5,557 nucleotides of DNA from Sedimentisphaerales bacterium (GCA_030640865.1 DAOWIP010000101.1:1-5557), one strand, 5' to 3'; positions 1-5,511 are shown, counted from the first letter of the stretch. The notes: a model not told the origin generated them from the letters alone. Made by a program: numbers and translations.

Positions 1-1
1 A

Positions 2-124
2 ATGGATAAAGAACAATTAGTACAAATGGGCAATAATGCTATGAATTATTATGATGAGAATTTGGCATTCGATGTTGCTGTAAAAAAACAGATTGAAATA
101 TTCAATCAGGCTCTGGCATCTTGA
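2..124 (+). CDS. C-terminal fragment of a probable glycosyltransferase (5' end outside window)
   Basis: The frame is open from the window edge to the TGA at 122-124, giving about 40 codons. The peptide reads LVQMGNNAMNYYDENLAFD followed by a lysine-rich amphipathic stretch ending in NQALAS. This resembles the last helix of GT-B (family 4-type) glycosyltransferases, where a 'MG.NA..Y..ENF' segment precedes the final helix that folds back on the N-terminal domain. The ATG at position 2 is more likely an internal Met than a start, since no ribosome binding site can be seen and the segment matches a family C-terminus. The neighbours, an acetyltransferase and a DegT-type aminotransferase, fit a polysaccharide cluster. 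The identification rests on a short tail and on context. A different enzyme with a similar terminal helix is possible. Confidence 0.5.
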   Translation: MDKEQLVQMGNNAMNYYDENLAFDVAVKKQIEIFNQALAS

Positions 125-130
125 TTAAAT

Positions 131-232
131 TGTAACCGTTCACGGGTTCTTAAGTAGGGCGGGCCATGCCCGCCGTTTACAAGCCCTGAAAGGGCGAAAG
201 AAAGCAACCTGCAAAAAGTGTGAACGGTCACA
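131..232. mobile_element. MITE/REPIN-like element with 13-bp inverted ends and two internal hairpins
   Basis: The left end TGTAACCGTTCAC (131-143) and the right end GTGAACGGTCACA (220-232) are inverted copies matching at 12 of 13 bases. Inside are a 7-bp perfect stem, GGCGGGC-CAT-GCCCGCC (158-174), and a 5-bp perfect stem, GCCCT-GAA-AGGGC (183-195). The direct repeat ATTAAAT flanks the unit at 124-130 and 232-238, consistent with a target duplication, though it is AT-rich, short, and shares base 232 with the right inverted end. Deleting 131-238 would leave only 22 nt between the glycosyltransferase stop and the acetyltransferase ATG, a normal operon gap, which supports insertion. There is no transposase inside, so the element would be non-autonomous. 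It could instead be a REP/REPIN-type repeat mobilised by a RAYT transposase, or a structured intergenic RNA. Confidence 0.6.
158..195. repeat. Two adjacent GC-rich hairpins inside the inserted element
   Basis: The first stem-loop has 7 perfect pairs (158-164 with 168-174) closed by a CAT triloop. The second has 5 perfect pairs (183-187 with 191-195) with a GAA triloop, followed by CGAAAGAAAG. The stems stand out against AT-rich surroundings. No T-run follows either stem, so they are poor intrinsic terminators. They could still slow transcription or protect RNA ends between the glycosyltransferase and acetyltransferase genes. Confidence 0.6.
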
Positions 233-254
233 TTAAATTAATGTGGATAATGAT

Positions 255-869
255 ATGGATTTTGAAATTAAACAATTGCAAAGAGGAGATTTGAAAAAAA
301 TAGTTGACATTCATATCAAAGCTTTTCCAGGTTTTTTTCTGACTTTTTTAGGGCCGGGTTTTTTAAAGCAATTTTACAATTCCTTTCTTGATGACAATCA
401 GGGGATTGGTCTGGTTGCTGTTGAAAATAGCAAAGTATTAGGGGCGATTGTTGGGCCTCTTCAGCCTGCCGGTTATTTCAAGAGATTGCTACTGAGAAAA
501 TGGTATGCTTTTTGTTTTGCAAGTGTTGGCGCTGTGTTGAAAAATCCAAAAGTAATCAAACGTTTATTCAGAGCGGTTTTTTATCGTGGCCAGTCCCCTC
601 AGGATGGTGAAAGGTCGTTGCTTAGTAGTATCGCAATTTCTCCTGATGCGCAAGGAAGGGGTATAGGCAAAGCCCTCGTAATGAAATGGCTTGATGTCGT
701 TAGAGCAAAAGGCGGAAAAGGAGCGTTTCTTACAACAGATGCGGAAGACAATGATTCTGTAAATGGCTTTTACCGGAATTTAGGCTGGAAACTGGAATCT
801 GCATATAAAACTCCTGATGGCAGAAAAATGAATAGATATGTGTATGACTTTGGAGAATATGAGGCTTGA
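255..869 (+). CDS. GNAT-family N-acetyltransferase
   Basis: This is a predicted 204-aa cytosolic acyl-CoA-dependent N-acyltransferase of the GNAT fold. Counting from the alternative GTG at 243, which adds four residues, motif A is SSIAISPDAQGRGIGKALV at about 128-146. Its Q-G-R-G-I-G-K loop (137-143) binds the CoA pyrophosphate. Motif B, with DNDSVNGFYRNLGWK, lies at about 169-183. The N-terminal AFPGFFLTFLGPGFL segment (27-41) is familiar from acetyltransferases in polysaccharide clusters. I chose the ATG at 255 because a weak GGA (245-247) sits 7 nt upstream, whereas GTG 243 has no Shine-Dalgarno. The element at 131-232 lies directly upstream. Its stop is one base before the next gene's likely start, so the two are probably translated together. 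A likely role is N-acetylation of an amino sugar made by the neighbouring aminotransferase. The acceptor is an inference and cannot be read from the sequence. Confidence 0.85.
   Translation: MDFEIKQLQRGDLKKIVDIHIKAFPGFFLTFLGPGFLKQFYNSFLDDNQGIGLVAVENSKVLGAIVGPLQPAGYFKRLLLRKWYAFCFASVGAVLKNPKVIKRLFRAVFYRGQSPQDGERSLLSSIAISPDAQGRGIGKALVMKWLDVVRAKGGKGAFLTTDAEDNDSVNGFYRNLGWKLESAYKTPDGRKMNRYVYDFGEYEA
860..864 (+). promoter_or_regulatory. Ribosome binding site setting the aminotransferase start at 871
   Basis: TGAGG at 860-864 lies 6 nt before the ATG at 871. The in-frame ATG at 859 has a GGAG (852-855) only 3 nt away, which is too close, and the in-frame ATG at 838 lies deep inside the acetyltransferase gene. 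The start at 871 leaves a single base after the upstream TGA (867-869), a typical translational-coupling arrangement. Confidence 0.6.
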
Positions 870-870
870 T

Positions 871-2013
871 ATGTCGAAGTACGAAACAAATTTTACAAGC
901 AAGTTTTTTGCAAAGAGAGCTTTTTCTTTCTGGAAAGCTCGCGTTGCTCTTTACGCTCTTTTAAAGGCTCTCGGAGTTGGTCAGGGTGATGAAGTTATTC
1001 TGCCCGGCTATACCTGTGTTATGGATGTTAATCCCATCAAGTATCTTGATGCGAACCCTGTGTATGTTGATATTGAGCCGAAGACATTCAATATGAATAT
1101 CGAACTTCTTGAAGAAAAGATCAGCCCGAAAACAAAGGTTATTATTGCTCAGCATACTTATGGTTATGCTTGTGATATGGATGCAATTCTCGAAATTGCA
1201 GGCAACCATAATGTTGTAGTTATTGAAGACTGTTGCTTAGCCCTTGGCTCAACTTACAAAGGCAAACTTGCAGGTACTTTCGGCAGGGCGGCATATTTTT
1301 CTTTTCAATGGAATAAGCCTTACACCACCGGTCTTGGCGGTATGGCTGTTTGCAATGACGAAAAGTTGGCGGAAGCTATTGATCGGCTTTGTGAAAATGA
1401 TATGGTTTCACCTTCATTTAAGGAGGTGGCAATGCTTGCCGCCCAATTGATGGTCTATCGAACATTTATATATCCCGGAACCACCGCTTTGGCACAAACA
1501 CTGTTCCGATGGTTGACCAAAAAAGGGGCTGTTGTTGGTTCTTCATCGACCTGTGAGTTTGAACCTGTTATGGCAGACGATTTCTTTAAGAGAATGAGTT
1601 GTGTCCAGGCAAAGTCGGGCATTCGACAATTAAAAAAATTAGATAAGAATATCATACACCGTAAAGAAATGGCCAAGCTATACGATGAATTATTATCGGG
1701 AAAAGACTGGATACCTCGCCAATATGATTCCGCTGTTCAGGACCCTGTAATGGTGCGTTATCCCGTTCGCATAACGGAAAAAGAAAAAGCCCTGGAAGAG
1801 GCCGCGTCGGCTGGCATAGAACTTGGAAGCTGGTTCGAATGTCCGTTGCATCCCATTGAAACTCCTATGCAGATGTACGGCTACGAGGTGGGGATGTGTC
1901 CGGAAGCGGAAAAGGCAGCGAGAGAAGTTGTAAATTTGCCATTGCATCCACGAGCCGGAAAAAAGACAGTAAAACGAACTGTAAAATTTATTTCCCAATT
2001 TGAGCAGGCATAA
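871..2013 (+). CDS. DegT/DnrJ/EryC1/StrS-family PLP aminotransferase
   Basis: This 380-aa protein is a predicted fold-type I PLP enzyme of the sugar aminotransferase family, which usually transfers an amino group from glutamate to a nucleotide-linked ketosugar. Numbered from Met at 871, the N-terminal ARVALYALLKAL and GDEVILPGYTCV segments are followed by IEDCCLALGSTYKGKLAG (about 119-136), whose Asp120 should contact the PLP pyridine nitrogen. FSFQWNK comes next, with Lys149 as the expected Schiff-base lysine, then TTGLGGMAV. The C-terminal VNLPLHPRAG matches the family's usual end. Two motifs differ from the commonest consensus: EDCCLAL replaces EDAAQAH, and GLGG replaces GEGG. I believe such variants also occur in other polysaccharide-cluster members, so it is probably active. 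Length is normal for the family (about 370-400). It follows the acetyltransferase with a 1-nt gap and is probably in the same operon. The exact sugar substrate cannot be told. Confidence 0.9.
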   Translation: MSKYETNFTSKFFAKRAFSFWKARVALYALLKALGVGQGDEVILPGYTCVMDVNPIKYLDANPVYVDIEPKTFNMNIELLEEKISPKTKVIIAQHTYGYACDMDAILEIAGNHNVVVIEDCCLALGSTYKGKLAGTFGRAAYFSFQWNKPYTTGLGGMAVCNDEKLAEAIDRLCENDMVSPSFKEVAMLAAQLMVYRTFIYPGTTALAQTLFRWLTKKGAVVGSSSTCEFEPVMADDFFKRMSCVQAKSGIRQLKKLDKNIIHRKEMAKLYDELLSGKDWIPRQYDSAVQDPVMVRYPVRITEKEKALEEAASAGIELGSWFECPLHPIETPMQMYGYEVGMCPEAEKAAREVVNLPLHPRAGKKTVKRTVKFISQFEQA

Positions 2014-2024
2014 AACAAGCCTGC
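2004..2024 (+). terminator. Hairpin straddling the aminotransferase stop codon; weak terminator candidate
   Basis: GCAGGC (2004-2009) and GCCTGC (2019-2024) form a perfect 6-bp stem with a 9-nt loop that contains the TAA stop codon. A second small inverted repeat, GATAA/TTATC (2026-2037), follows. There is no downstream T-run, so it does not fit a canonical intrinsic terminator. It may be a 3'-end stabilising or attenuating structure at the end of the sugar-gene operon. Confidence 0.3.
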
Positions 2025-2134
2025 CGATAAACTTATCAAAAATGTGGTTTTGAATTGCATTCGCGGATATTCAGCCACGCAGTAAAAAGTAATATATATA
2101 TTGCTCAAGTGAGAAGTTAGTTGATTTTATTATC

Positions 2135-2163
2135 TGTACTTACTGATAAAAATAGGGTATAAT
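2135..2163 (+). promoter_or_regulatory. Possible sigma70-type promoter for the KamA-family gene
   Basis: A perfect -10 consensus TATAAT (2158-2163) sits 30 nt upstream of the GTG start at 2194. With 17-nt spacing the -35 would be TGTACT (2135-2140), which matches TTGACA at only three positions. Nearby upstream DNA is very AT-rich, including the palindrome AATATATATATT (2091-2102), which could act as an UP-like or bendable region. Predicted transcription would begin near 2170, giving a leader of roughly 25 nt that contains GGGAGTGAGAG. The rest of the 2014-2193 gap shows no gene that I can support. Confidence 0.45.
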
Positions 2164-2193
2164 AAACACTATCGGGAGTGAGAGCCTGCAATA

Positions 2194-3342
2194 GTGCATT
2201 GTGAGAATAAATATTTGAGCCGAAATATTACAAAACCGAAATATATTACCAGCCTGGACGACATAGAGGGACTTGCTGAGTCCGAACGGGCCGGGTTGGC
2301 CCAGGTTACGGATAAATATAAGTTTCGTGCCAACGAATATTATTTGTCACTGATCGACTGGGACGATCCGGACGATCCGATCCGGAACCTGATTATTCCA
2401 AATATGCGAGAATTGGATGAATGGGGACGGCTCGATCCCTCCAACGAGCACGGTTACACTATTATGCCCGGTCTGGAGCACAAGTACGATTCCACCGCCC
2501 TGCTTTTGATCAGTAGTGTATGCGGCGGCATCTGCCGCTATTGTTTTCGCAAGCGAATGTTTATTAACAAAAACGAGGAAATCCTCACTGACCTACCCGC
2601 CGCGATACGGTATATTGATAAACATAAAGAGATAACTGACGTGCTGTTGACCGGTGGCGATCCGCTTATGTTGAGTACGGGCAGGCTGCGAGAGATAATC
2701 ACAGCCTTTCAGCAAATTGAGCACGTCAGGATCATTCGTATCGGCACAAAAGTGCCCGCCTTTAATCCCTATCGTATCCTGGAAGACAGTGAACTGCTTG
2801 ACTTGTTCGAGAGTACCTGCAATACAAATACGCAGTTATATGTCGTCGTCCATTTTAATCATGTGCGGGAACTTACCGATGTGGCCGTTGAGGCCGTCAG
2901 CGCCCTGCGGAAGACCGGGGCCGAATTGGCCAATCAAACCCCGCTGATCAGGGGTATTAACGATGACCCGCAGACTATGGCTGATTTGTTTCAGGCGCTC
3001 TCGTTTATTGGCGTACCGCCCTATTATGTTTTTCAATGTCGCCCGGCCTCCGGCAATAAAGGTTATGCCATGCCTGTCGAGGAAGGCTATCAAATCATCA
3101 AGCAGGCCAATTCGATTGTTTCCGGGCTGGCCAAGCGAGCGCGTTTTACCATGTCTCACGCGACAGGCAAGATTGAAGTTGTGGGACTGACCGCGTCTCA
3201 CATCTTTTTAAGATATCATCGCACCGCCGACAATACCGACAGCGGAAAATTCCTTATCTACGAGCGCAACCCAGCGGCCTACTGGCTGGACGACTACAAA
3301 AATCCTGTTGAAACCTTTCCAGCCGAGCGGTGCAGTAAATAA
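2194..3342 (+). CDS. KamA-family radical SAM protein (amino acid 2,3-aminomutase-like)
   Basis: This 382-aa enzyme is predicted to use S-adenosylmethionine, a 4Fe-4S cluster and PLP to move an alpha-amino group to the beta carbon. The cluster motif is C110-GGI-C114-RY-C117, followed by FRKRMF. TGGDPLML (153-160) is the family's SAM-binding GGDP motif, and ANQTPLIRGIND (246-257) is also characteristic. Lys326 in MSHATGKIEVVG is the candidate PLP lysine, by analogy to Lys337 of clostridial lysine 2,3-aminomutase. By eye, the position of that enzyme's Asp293 is Arg283 (FQCRPASGN), and Asp330 has no acidic equivalent, so lysine may not be the substrate. The protein is shorter than the ~416-aa classical enzyme and lacks its C-terminal cysteine cluster. 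GTG 2194 is the earliest possible start, because an in-frame TGA lies at 2179-2181. GAGAG (2180-2184) is a modest ribosome binding site. It stands alone between the sugar genes and convergent hisG. Confidence 0.87.
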   Translation: MHCENKYLSRNITKPKYITSLDDIEGLAESERAGLAQVTDKYKFRANEYYLSLIDWDDPDDPIRNLIIPNMRELDEWGRLDPSNEHGYTIMPGLEHKYDSTALLLISSVCGGICRYCFRKRMFINKNEEILTDLPAAIRYIDKHKEITDVLLTGGDPLMLSTGRLREIITAFQQIEHVRIIRIGTKVPAFNPYRILEDSELLDLFESTCNTNTQLYVVVHFNHVRELTDVAVEAVSALRKTGAELANQTPLIRGINDDPQTMADLFQALSFIGVPPYYVFQCRPASGNKGYAMPVEEGYQIIKQANSIVSGLAKRARFTMSHATGKIEVVGLTASHIFLRYHRTADNTDSGKFLIYERNPAAYWLDDYKNPVETFPAERCSK

Positions 3343-3348
3343 AAGACG

Positions 3349-3373
3349 TGGGAGAAAAAACGCCCCTTTCCCA
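3349..3373. terminator. Imperfect hairpin between convergent kamA-like gene and hisG
   Basis: TGGGAGAAA (3349-3357) can pair with TTTCCCA (3367-3373), leaving one bulged G and a loop of about 9 nt. An alternative pairing is GAGAAAA (3352-3358) with TTTTCTC (3382-3388). The spacer must end transcription from both sides, but neither structure is followed by a clear T-run on its strand. This is a weak candidate for a bidirectional terminator. Confidence 0.25.
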
Positions 3374-3418
3374 TCCCCTCATTTTCTCATCTCCCCATCT
3401 ACCCATACACTTCTTCAT
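3361..3418. repeat. Pyrimidine-rich (C/T) low-complexity spacer
   Basis: This stretch is nearly all C and T on the + strand, with scattered A, in a degenerate repeat of units such as CCCATC, CTCAT and CCCCAT. On the - strand it reads as G-rich runs separated by GATG-like spacers, just after the hisG stop. It lies in the 72-bp gap between two converging genes. It may help end transcription or form unusual DNA or RNA structure. No coding potential is apparent. Confidence 0.5.
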
Positions 3419-4311
3419 GGTATTACCTGATTCAGCGGATAGGTAAATATCCCCGATGCGCCCAATTTTTTCAACTTGGGTACAAGATCGCGGGCGATGT
3501 CCTCTTCCAGAATTACTTCCAGTGCCATAAAACTCTCATCTTTCAGATGACTGATGGTGGGAGATTTTTCAGCGGGAAGTAGTTTAATAATTTCGTCGAT
3601 TTTATTGCTTGGCAGGTTTAGTTTCAACCCTACTTTTTCCCTTCCTTCGATTGCTCCTTGCAGTAGTAGTGCGATTGCCTCGATTTTTTCCCGTTTGAAA
3701 TCATCCTGCCATGCCTGTCGGTTAGCTATGAAGCGGGTTGTGCTGGTCATTAGTGTATCGATAATTCGCAGGTTGTTGGCTCGCAGGCTTGAACCGGTCT
3801 CGGTGATTTCCACAATGCCGTCTAACAGGCGAGCTTTTACTTCTGTTGCTCCCCATGAAAACTCCACTTTCACGTCGATTTTTTTCCGGGCGAAGTAGTC
3901 GCGAGTAACGTTCACCAGTTCGGTCGCGATAATCTTTCCCTGTAAGTCTTTGATTTTTCGTATCGGAGATTCGTTGGGAACAGCCAGCACCCAGTGGGCC
4001 GGCTGAGCGGTTGCTTTGGAATAAACCAGTTCGCACACTTCCACCACATCGGATTTATTTTCGCATATCCAGTCTTTACCTGTCAGGCCGGCATCTACTA
4101 CGCCATCCTCGACATAACGGCTCATCTCCTGGGCGCGAAACATTACTGCGCTAAGTTCTGGATCGTCCAATAATGGGAAGTAGCTGCGCGCCGACAGTTG
4201 AACCTTGAATCCTGCTCGGCGAAAAAGATCAAAAGTCGAATCCTGCAAACTGCCCTTCGGCAGACCGAGTTTTACTTGTTTGTCCAATATATCTTCCGCG
4301 TGATTTTTCAC
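3415..4311 (-). CDS. hisG: ATP phosphoribosyltransferase, long form (HisG)
   Basis: HisG catalyses the first step of histidine synthesis, joining ATP and phosphoribosyl pyrophosphate to give N1-(5-phosphoribosyl)-ATP in the cytosol. The 298-aa length matches the self-sufficient long form (about 290-300 aa), which carries its own feedback domain and needs no HisZ. LGLPKGSLQ (15-23) is the N-terminal nucleotide-site motif, DAGLTGKDW (73-81) lies in the first lobe, and EITETGSSLRANNL (168-181) is the PRPP-binding loop. Residues from about 225 to the end (GLKLNLPSNKIDEIIKLLPA onward) form the ACT-like HisG_C domain that binds histidine. An in-frame TAA lies directly before GTG 4311, so the start is there or later. 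AGG at 4323-4325 lies 11 nt upstream, and a TTG at codon 9 is a less likely alternative. No other his genes are visible. It sits 88 nt downstream of the HhH-GPD gene, possibly in the same transcript, and no leader peptide or attenuator is evident. Confidence 0.96.
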   Translation of the reverse strand: MKNHAEDILDKQVKLGLPKGSLQDSTFDLFRRAGFKVQLSARSYFPLLDDPELSAVMFRAQEMSRYVEDGVVDAGLTGKDWICENKSDVVEVCELVYSKATAQPAHWVLAVPNESPIRKIKDLQGKIIATELVNVTRDYFARKKIDVKVEFSWGATEVKARLLDGIVEITETGSSLRANNLRIIDTLMTSTTRFIANRQAWQDDFKREKIEAIALLLQGAIEGREKVGLKLNLPSNKIDEIIKLLPAEKSPTISHLKDESFMALEVILEEDIARDLVPKLKKLGASGIFTYPLNQVIP

Positions 4312-4399
4312 TTACCAGATTTCCTTTTCTTTGATGGTTCCGCCAAAGGTGCCGAACGACCATTAAAATATGCGATTCCAGCCTGATATCACGGTCGAG

Positions 4400-5104
4400 C
4401 TAAACTTTTGACGCTGGCGTATTCTTTGTTCTTTTTGTGGTCTTTTTAGTTGATTTGGCCGATTTAGCTGTGCCTGTCGTCTTGCCGGCACATTTGACTC
4501 GGAAATTATCGGCTCGCCGCCGCAAAAGGGCGTAGATTTTCCGGTTCTGGCTGGCGGGAATCTGCCGTTCCAGAAATCCCTGTACATCTGACGCATTAGC
4601 CTTGGCTGACACAACATTTTCACCGCGTAACATTTGTAACATTTGTTTGTGCACAGGGAAGGCGTGAGATCCGATACTCAGCAACATCACTCGGGCTACT
4701 ATATAAGCATTGACGCCCTCCAGTGACTCAAAAAAAGCCTTAGCCTGTCGTTTACTGCCTTCGCGAAGGTCATCCAGGTTCAGACTGTCGCGCGCATTAT
4801 AAATCTGTTTGAGTAAACTGATAATCTGCTTGGCAACCTCTTTGCATTGGGGGTACCCTTTACCCAGAATATCCGCCACTTCATCGAAACGGCTGACACG
4901 TAATTCGTTAAAATCAACAAAATTATGCCGCAGCCGACTAAACCCGAGCCGGGCTTTATTTTCCGTGGTAACTGCCGAGAGACATGCCAGTACTATCGCG
5001 GCACATGGATCGGTCAAGTCTGTTTTTGGTGTGGTGCTTGCCTCGCGATTTAAACGGTTATACAATTTTTTCAGACGAGGGGCATATTTAATGCTGTCTT
5101 TCAT
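4400..5104 (-). CDS. HhH-GPD (endonuclease III-fold) protein, probably catalytically inactive, with a basic H1-like tail
   Basis: The 234-aa protein follows the layout of endonuclease III-type DNA glycosylases. DPCAAIVLACLSAVTTENKA (32-51) matches the first helices, and LEGVNAYIVARVML (128-141) is the helix-hairpin-helix segment. HAFPVHKQML (147-156) is the usual 'PVDTH' region. The key residues are altered by eye: Y134 occupies the place of the catalytic Lys (Nth Lys120), H152 that of the catalytic Asp (Nth Asp138), and V45 that of the usual Gln. The C-terminal 4Fe-4S motif is missing, with only Cys205 nearby. The last ~27 residues (KTTGTAKSAKSTKKTTK onward) are Lys/Thr/Ala/Ser-rich, like histone H1 or bacterial Hc1-type tails. 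It may bind DNA non-enzymatically, but the role is unknown. ATG 5104 has an ideal GGAG (5112-5115) 7 nt away, and the gene starts 14 nt after rbfA ends, implying an operon. The tail is continuous with the ORF and shows no frameshift. Confidence 0.8.
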   Translation of the reverse strand: MKDSIKYAPRLKKLYNRLNREASTTPKTDLTDPCAAIVLACLSAVTTENKARLGFSRLRHNFVDFNELRVSRFDEVADILGKGYPQCKEVAKQIISLLKQIYNARDSLNLDDLREGSKRQAKAFFESLEGVNAYIVARVMLLSIGSHAFPVHKQMLQMLRGENVVSAKANASDVQGFLERQIPASQNRKIYALLRRRADNFRVKCAGKTTGTAKSAKSTKKTTKRTKNTPASKV

Positions 5105-5111
5105 TACAAGA

Positions 5112-5115
5112 CTCC
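5112..5115 (-). promoter_or_regulatory. Strong Shine-Dalgarno for the HhH-GPD gene
   Basis: On the - strand the sequence CGGAGTCTTGTAATG places GGAG 7 nt before the ATG at 5104-5102. It lies in the 14-nt gap after the rbfA stop. It fixes the start of the HhH-GPD protein and supports translation as a downstream gene of the rbfA operon. Confidence 0.7.
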
Positions 5116-5118
5116 GGA

Positions 5119-5511
5119 TTATTCGGTCAATGGTTTTTCATCTTCCTCCTCAGGAAGATGAATATGTTCTTTCGATAACTGGTTGATTATATTTAAAACT
5201 TCAGAACCTTTCTTTAGCGAATCGTCCAGCGTGAAACTCAGCGTGGGACAGGATCGGGTACTCAGAACACTTGCCAGGCGTGATTGAATAAAACCGGCGG
5301 CATGCTGAATTGCCTGCGTAGTGAGTTGTTGTTGTTTAGTCTCAACGCCGATGATACTCAGATATACATGGGCTGTACTAAAATCAGCCGCCACTTTTAT
5401 CCGCGTTACGCTAATCAGTCCTCGAATGCGAGGATCGGATAGTTGGTCCTGGATTACCTTGCTGACGGTATCTCTGATTGTTCGGCTGACTTTCTCCAAC
5501 CTTCGTGACAT
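5119..5511 (-). CDS. rbfA: Ribosome-binding factor A (RbfA)
   Basis: RbfA is a small KH-like protein that binds the 30S subunit near 16S helices 1 and 44/45 and assists late maturation of its 5' end and cold growth. From ATG 5511 it is 130 aa. The start MSRRLEKVSRTIRDTVSKVI is the family's N-terminal helix. SDPRIRGLISVTRIKVAADF (25-44) leads into the beta strands, AAGFIQSRL (71-79) carries the diagnostic Ala-Gly kink, and PTLSFTLDDSLKKG (89-102) is the conserved last strand region. The tail is acidic (EEEDEK). A GTG at 5520 is an alternative in-frame start that would overlap the upstream TGA by 4 nt (GTGA). I prefer ATG 5511 because GGTG at 5520-5523 is 8 nt upstream and the family normally begins near this Met. 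The upstream gene looks like DUF503, which often lies between infB and rbfA. An HhH-GPD gene follows, rather than the more common truB or DHH phosphoesterase gene. Confidence 0.94.
   Translation of the reverse strand: MSRRLEKVSRTIRDTVSKVIQDQLSDPRIRGLISVTRIKVAADFSTAHVYLSIIGVETKQQQLTTQAIQHAAGFIQSRLASVLSTRSCPTLSFTLDDSLKKGSEVLNIINQLSKEHIHLPEEEDEKPLTE

Noticed and set aside
131..232. CRISPR repeat or integrase attachment site
   Set aside because: There is only one unit with inverted ends, no repeated spacers, no tRNA and no integrase nearby. The nested palindromes fit a small transposable or REP-like element better.
838..870. Upstream ATG starts (838, 859) for the aminotransferase
   Set aside because: Both would overlap the acetyltransferase gene and have poor ribosome binding site spacing. 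The ATG at 871 has TGAGG at 6 nt, and the family's N-terminus begins near MSKYETNF.
2194..3342. kamA plus nearby GNAT as an ablA-ablB pair making N-epsilon-acetyl-beta-lysine
   Set aside because: The GNAT at 255-869 is separated from kamA by the aminotransferase gene and a probable promoter. At about 204 aa it is shorter than I would expect of AblB and resembles polysaccharide-cluster acetyltransferases. The KamA protein also lacks the lysine side-chain contacts.
4312..4399. his leader peptide, T-box or attenuator upstream of hisG
   Set aside because: The 88-nt gap has no run of His codons, no terminator/antiterminator pair and no T-box sequence that I can see.
4400..4490. Frameshift creating the Lys/Thr-rich tail of the HhH-GPD protein
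   Set aside because: The tail is in the same frame as the domain, with regular Lys-Thr/Ser-Ala content as in real H1-like tails. The alternative frames do not restore a four-Cys Fe-S motif.
4363..4623. An 86-codon open frame on the - strand overlapping the HhH-GPD gene
   Set aside because: It lies in another frame over the Lys-rich tail and active-site region of a well-supported gene, has no ribosome binding site and resembles no protein family, so it is a shadow frame.
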